From NCBI RefSeq assembly GCF_000378125.1, contig NZ_KB899244.1:1-64000 (forward strand): DNA of 64,000 nucleotides, given 5' to 3'. Position 1 is the stretch's first letter, and each line of letters starts with the position of its first letter. The notes beneath the pieces were generated by a model, which ran no database searches, was not told the DNA's origin, and saw nothing but the letters and a program-made list of their open reading frames with translations. Of the stretch, positions 63,764 through 64,000 are shown in pieces. The stretch is from Rudaea cellulosilytica DSM 22992 (GTDB taxonomy: Bacteria; Pseudomonadota; Gammaproteobacteria; Xanthomonadales; Rhodanobacteraceae). A program made the position numbers and the translations under genes.

Positions 63764-64000
63764 ATGGAGTTGAAACGAGCAGGATCACAACCATCCGCGA
63801 AAGGGTCCGCAGAATTTTTCACGGGTAGCGTACGCATCGATCCGCTGAACGCGCCGCCGGCGCCGGCCCGCGTTTCGTGCGCCAGCGTGACTTTCGAGCC
63901 CGGCGCGCGCACGGCGTGGCACAAGCACCCGCTTGGCCAGACCCTGGTTGTGACTTCCGGTTGCGGCTGGACCCAATGTGAAGGCGAGCCGATCGTCGAG
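63764..64000 (+). CDS. Cupin-domain protein, cut by the right edge
   Basis: From ATG 63764, with GGAGGAAACC upstream, 79 residues are visible before the window ends. [11 protein letters not shown] near residue 19 and [20 protein letters not shown] near 44 form the first cupin strands, with two His as metal ligands, followed by [13 protein letters not shown]. It resembles small cupins annotated as mandelonitrile-lyase-like or quercetinase-like. It continues the operon-like run from 61896. Confidence 0.85.
   Translation, partial: MELKRAGSQPSAKGSAEFFTGSVRIDPLNAPPAPARVSCASVTFEPGARTAWHKHPLGQTLVVTSGCGWTQCEGEPIVE

Noticed and set aside
1-64000. CRISPR array, Cas genes or guide-RNA components for the Tn7-like module
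   Set aside because: No regularly spaced repeats with unique spacers and no Cas-like protein were seen; the repeated sequence in the giant genes is coding TIG or RHS.

Overview
The window looks like a chromosomal segment of a free-living or plant-associated gammaproteobacterium of the Lysobacterales (Xanthomonadales), probably Rhodanobacteraceae. The reasons are a GC-rich background, many TonB-dependent receptors, a xyloglucan locus laid out as in Xanthomonas, and a REP-associated tyrosine transposase. This is inference from gene content; there is no rRNA to fix it.

Layout. (1) 1-16.3 kb: two leftward paralogous genes for giant secreted IPT/TIG proteins that share one promoter type. The first runs off the left edge. 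The second (4410 aa) ends in an RHS core and a C-terminal toxin-like tip followed by a small immunity-like gene. A REP-associated transposase with scrambled partial copies sits between them. (2) 16.3-19.5 kb: an accessory patch with a tRNA-like gene with an odd variable region, a metallophosphoesterase/exonuclease pair, an orphan MbcA/ParS-type antitoxin, and a divergent XRE/AbrB pair sharing a perfect palindrome. (3) 19.5-26.5 kb: a Tn7-like transposition module (TnsA-like, TnsB, TnsC, TniQ). TnsC appears split by one in-frame TGA, and the TnsA catalytic lysine appears to be missing. (4) 26.5-32.2 kb: an exported tandem OsmC protein divergent from a TonB-dependent receptor and a DUF1684 protein. 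(5) 32.2-46 kb: a mosaic of single genes and decayed fragments (integrase, ArsR, NTF2-like), two LysR-type or enzyme units, a Tat-exported protein resembling domain I of Cry delta-endotoxins, an Hsp20 gene with a ROSE-like leader, an NRAMP-related transporter, and a flippase-like/desaturase-like pair. (6) 46-60.3 kb: a xyloglucan utilisation locus. XylR (+) faces a leftward operon of TonB receptor, GH74 endo-xyloglucanase, acetylesterase, GH35 beta-galactosidase and GH31 alpha-xylosidase, with a GH39 beta-xylosidase beside it. (7) 60.9-64 kb: a LysR gene divergent from a run of CMD-family protein, alcohol dehydrogenase, DUF2255 and a cupin cut by the right edge.

The xyloglucan locus reads as one pathway. 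GH74 cuts the polymer outside or in the periplasm, the receptor imports oligosaccharides, and the acetylesterase, beta-galactosidase and alpha-xylosidase remove side groups. The released xylose would be the signal sensed by XylR. The most unusual items are the tandem giant RHS/TIG toxins, the Tat-exported Cry-like protein, and the altered Tn7-like module.
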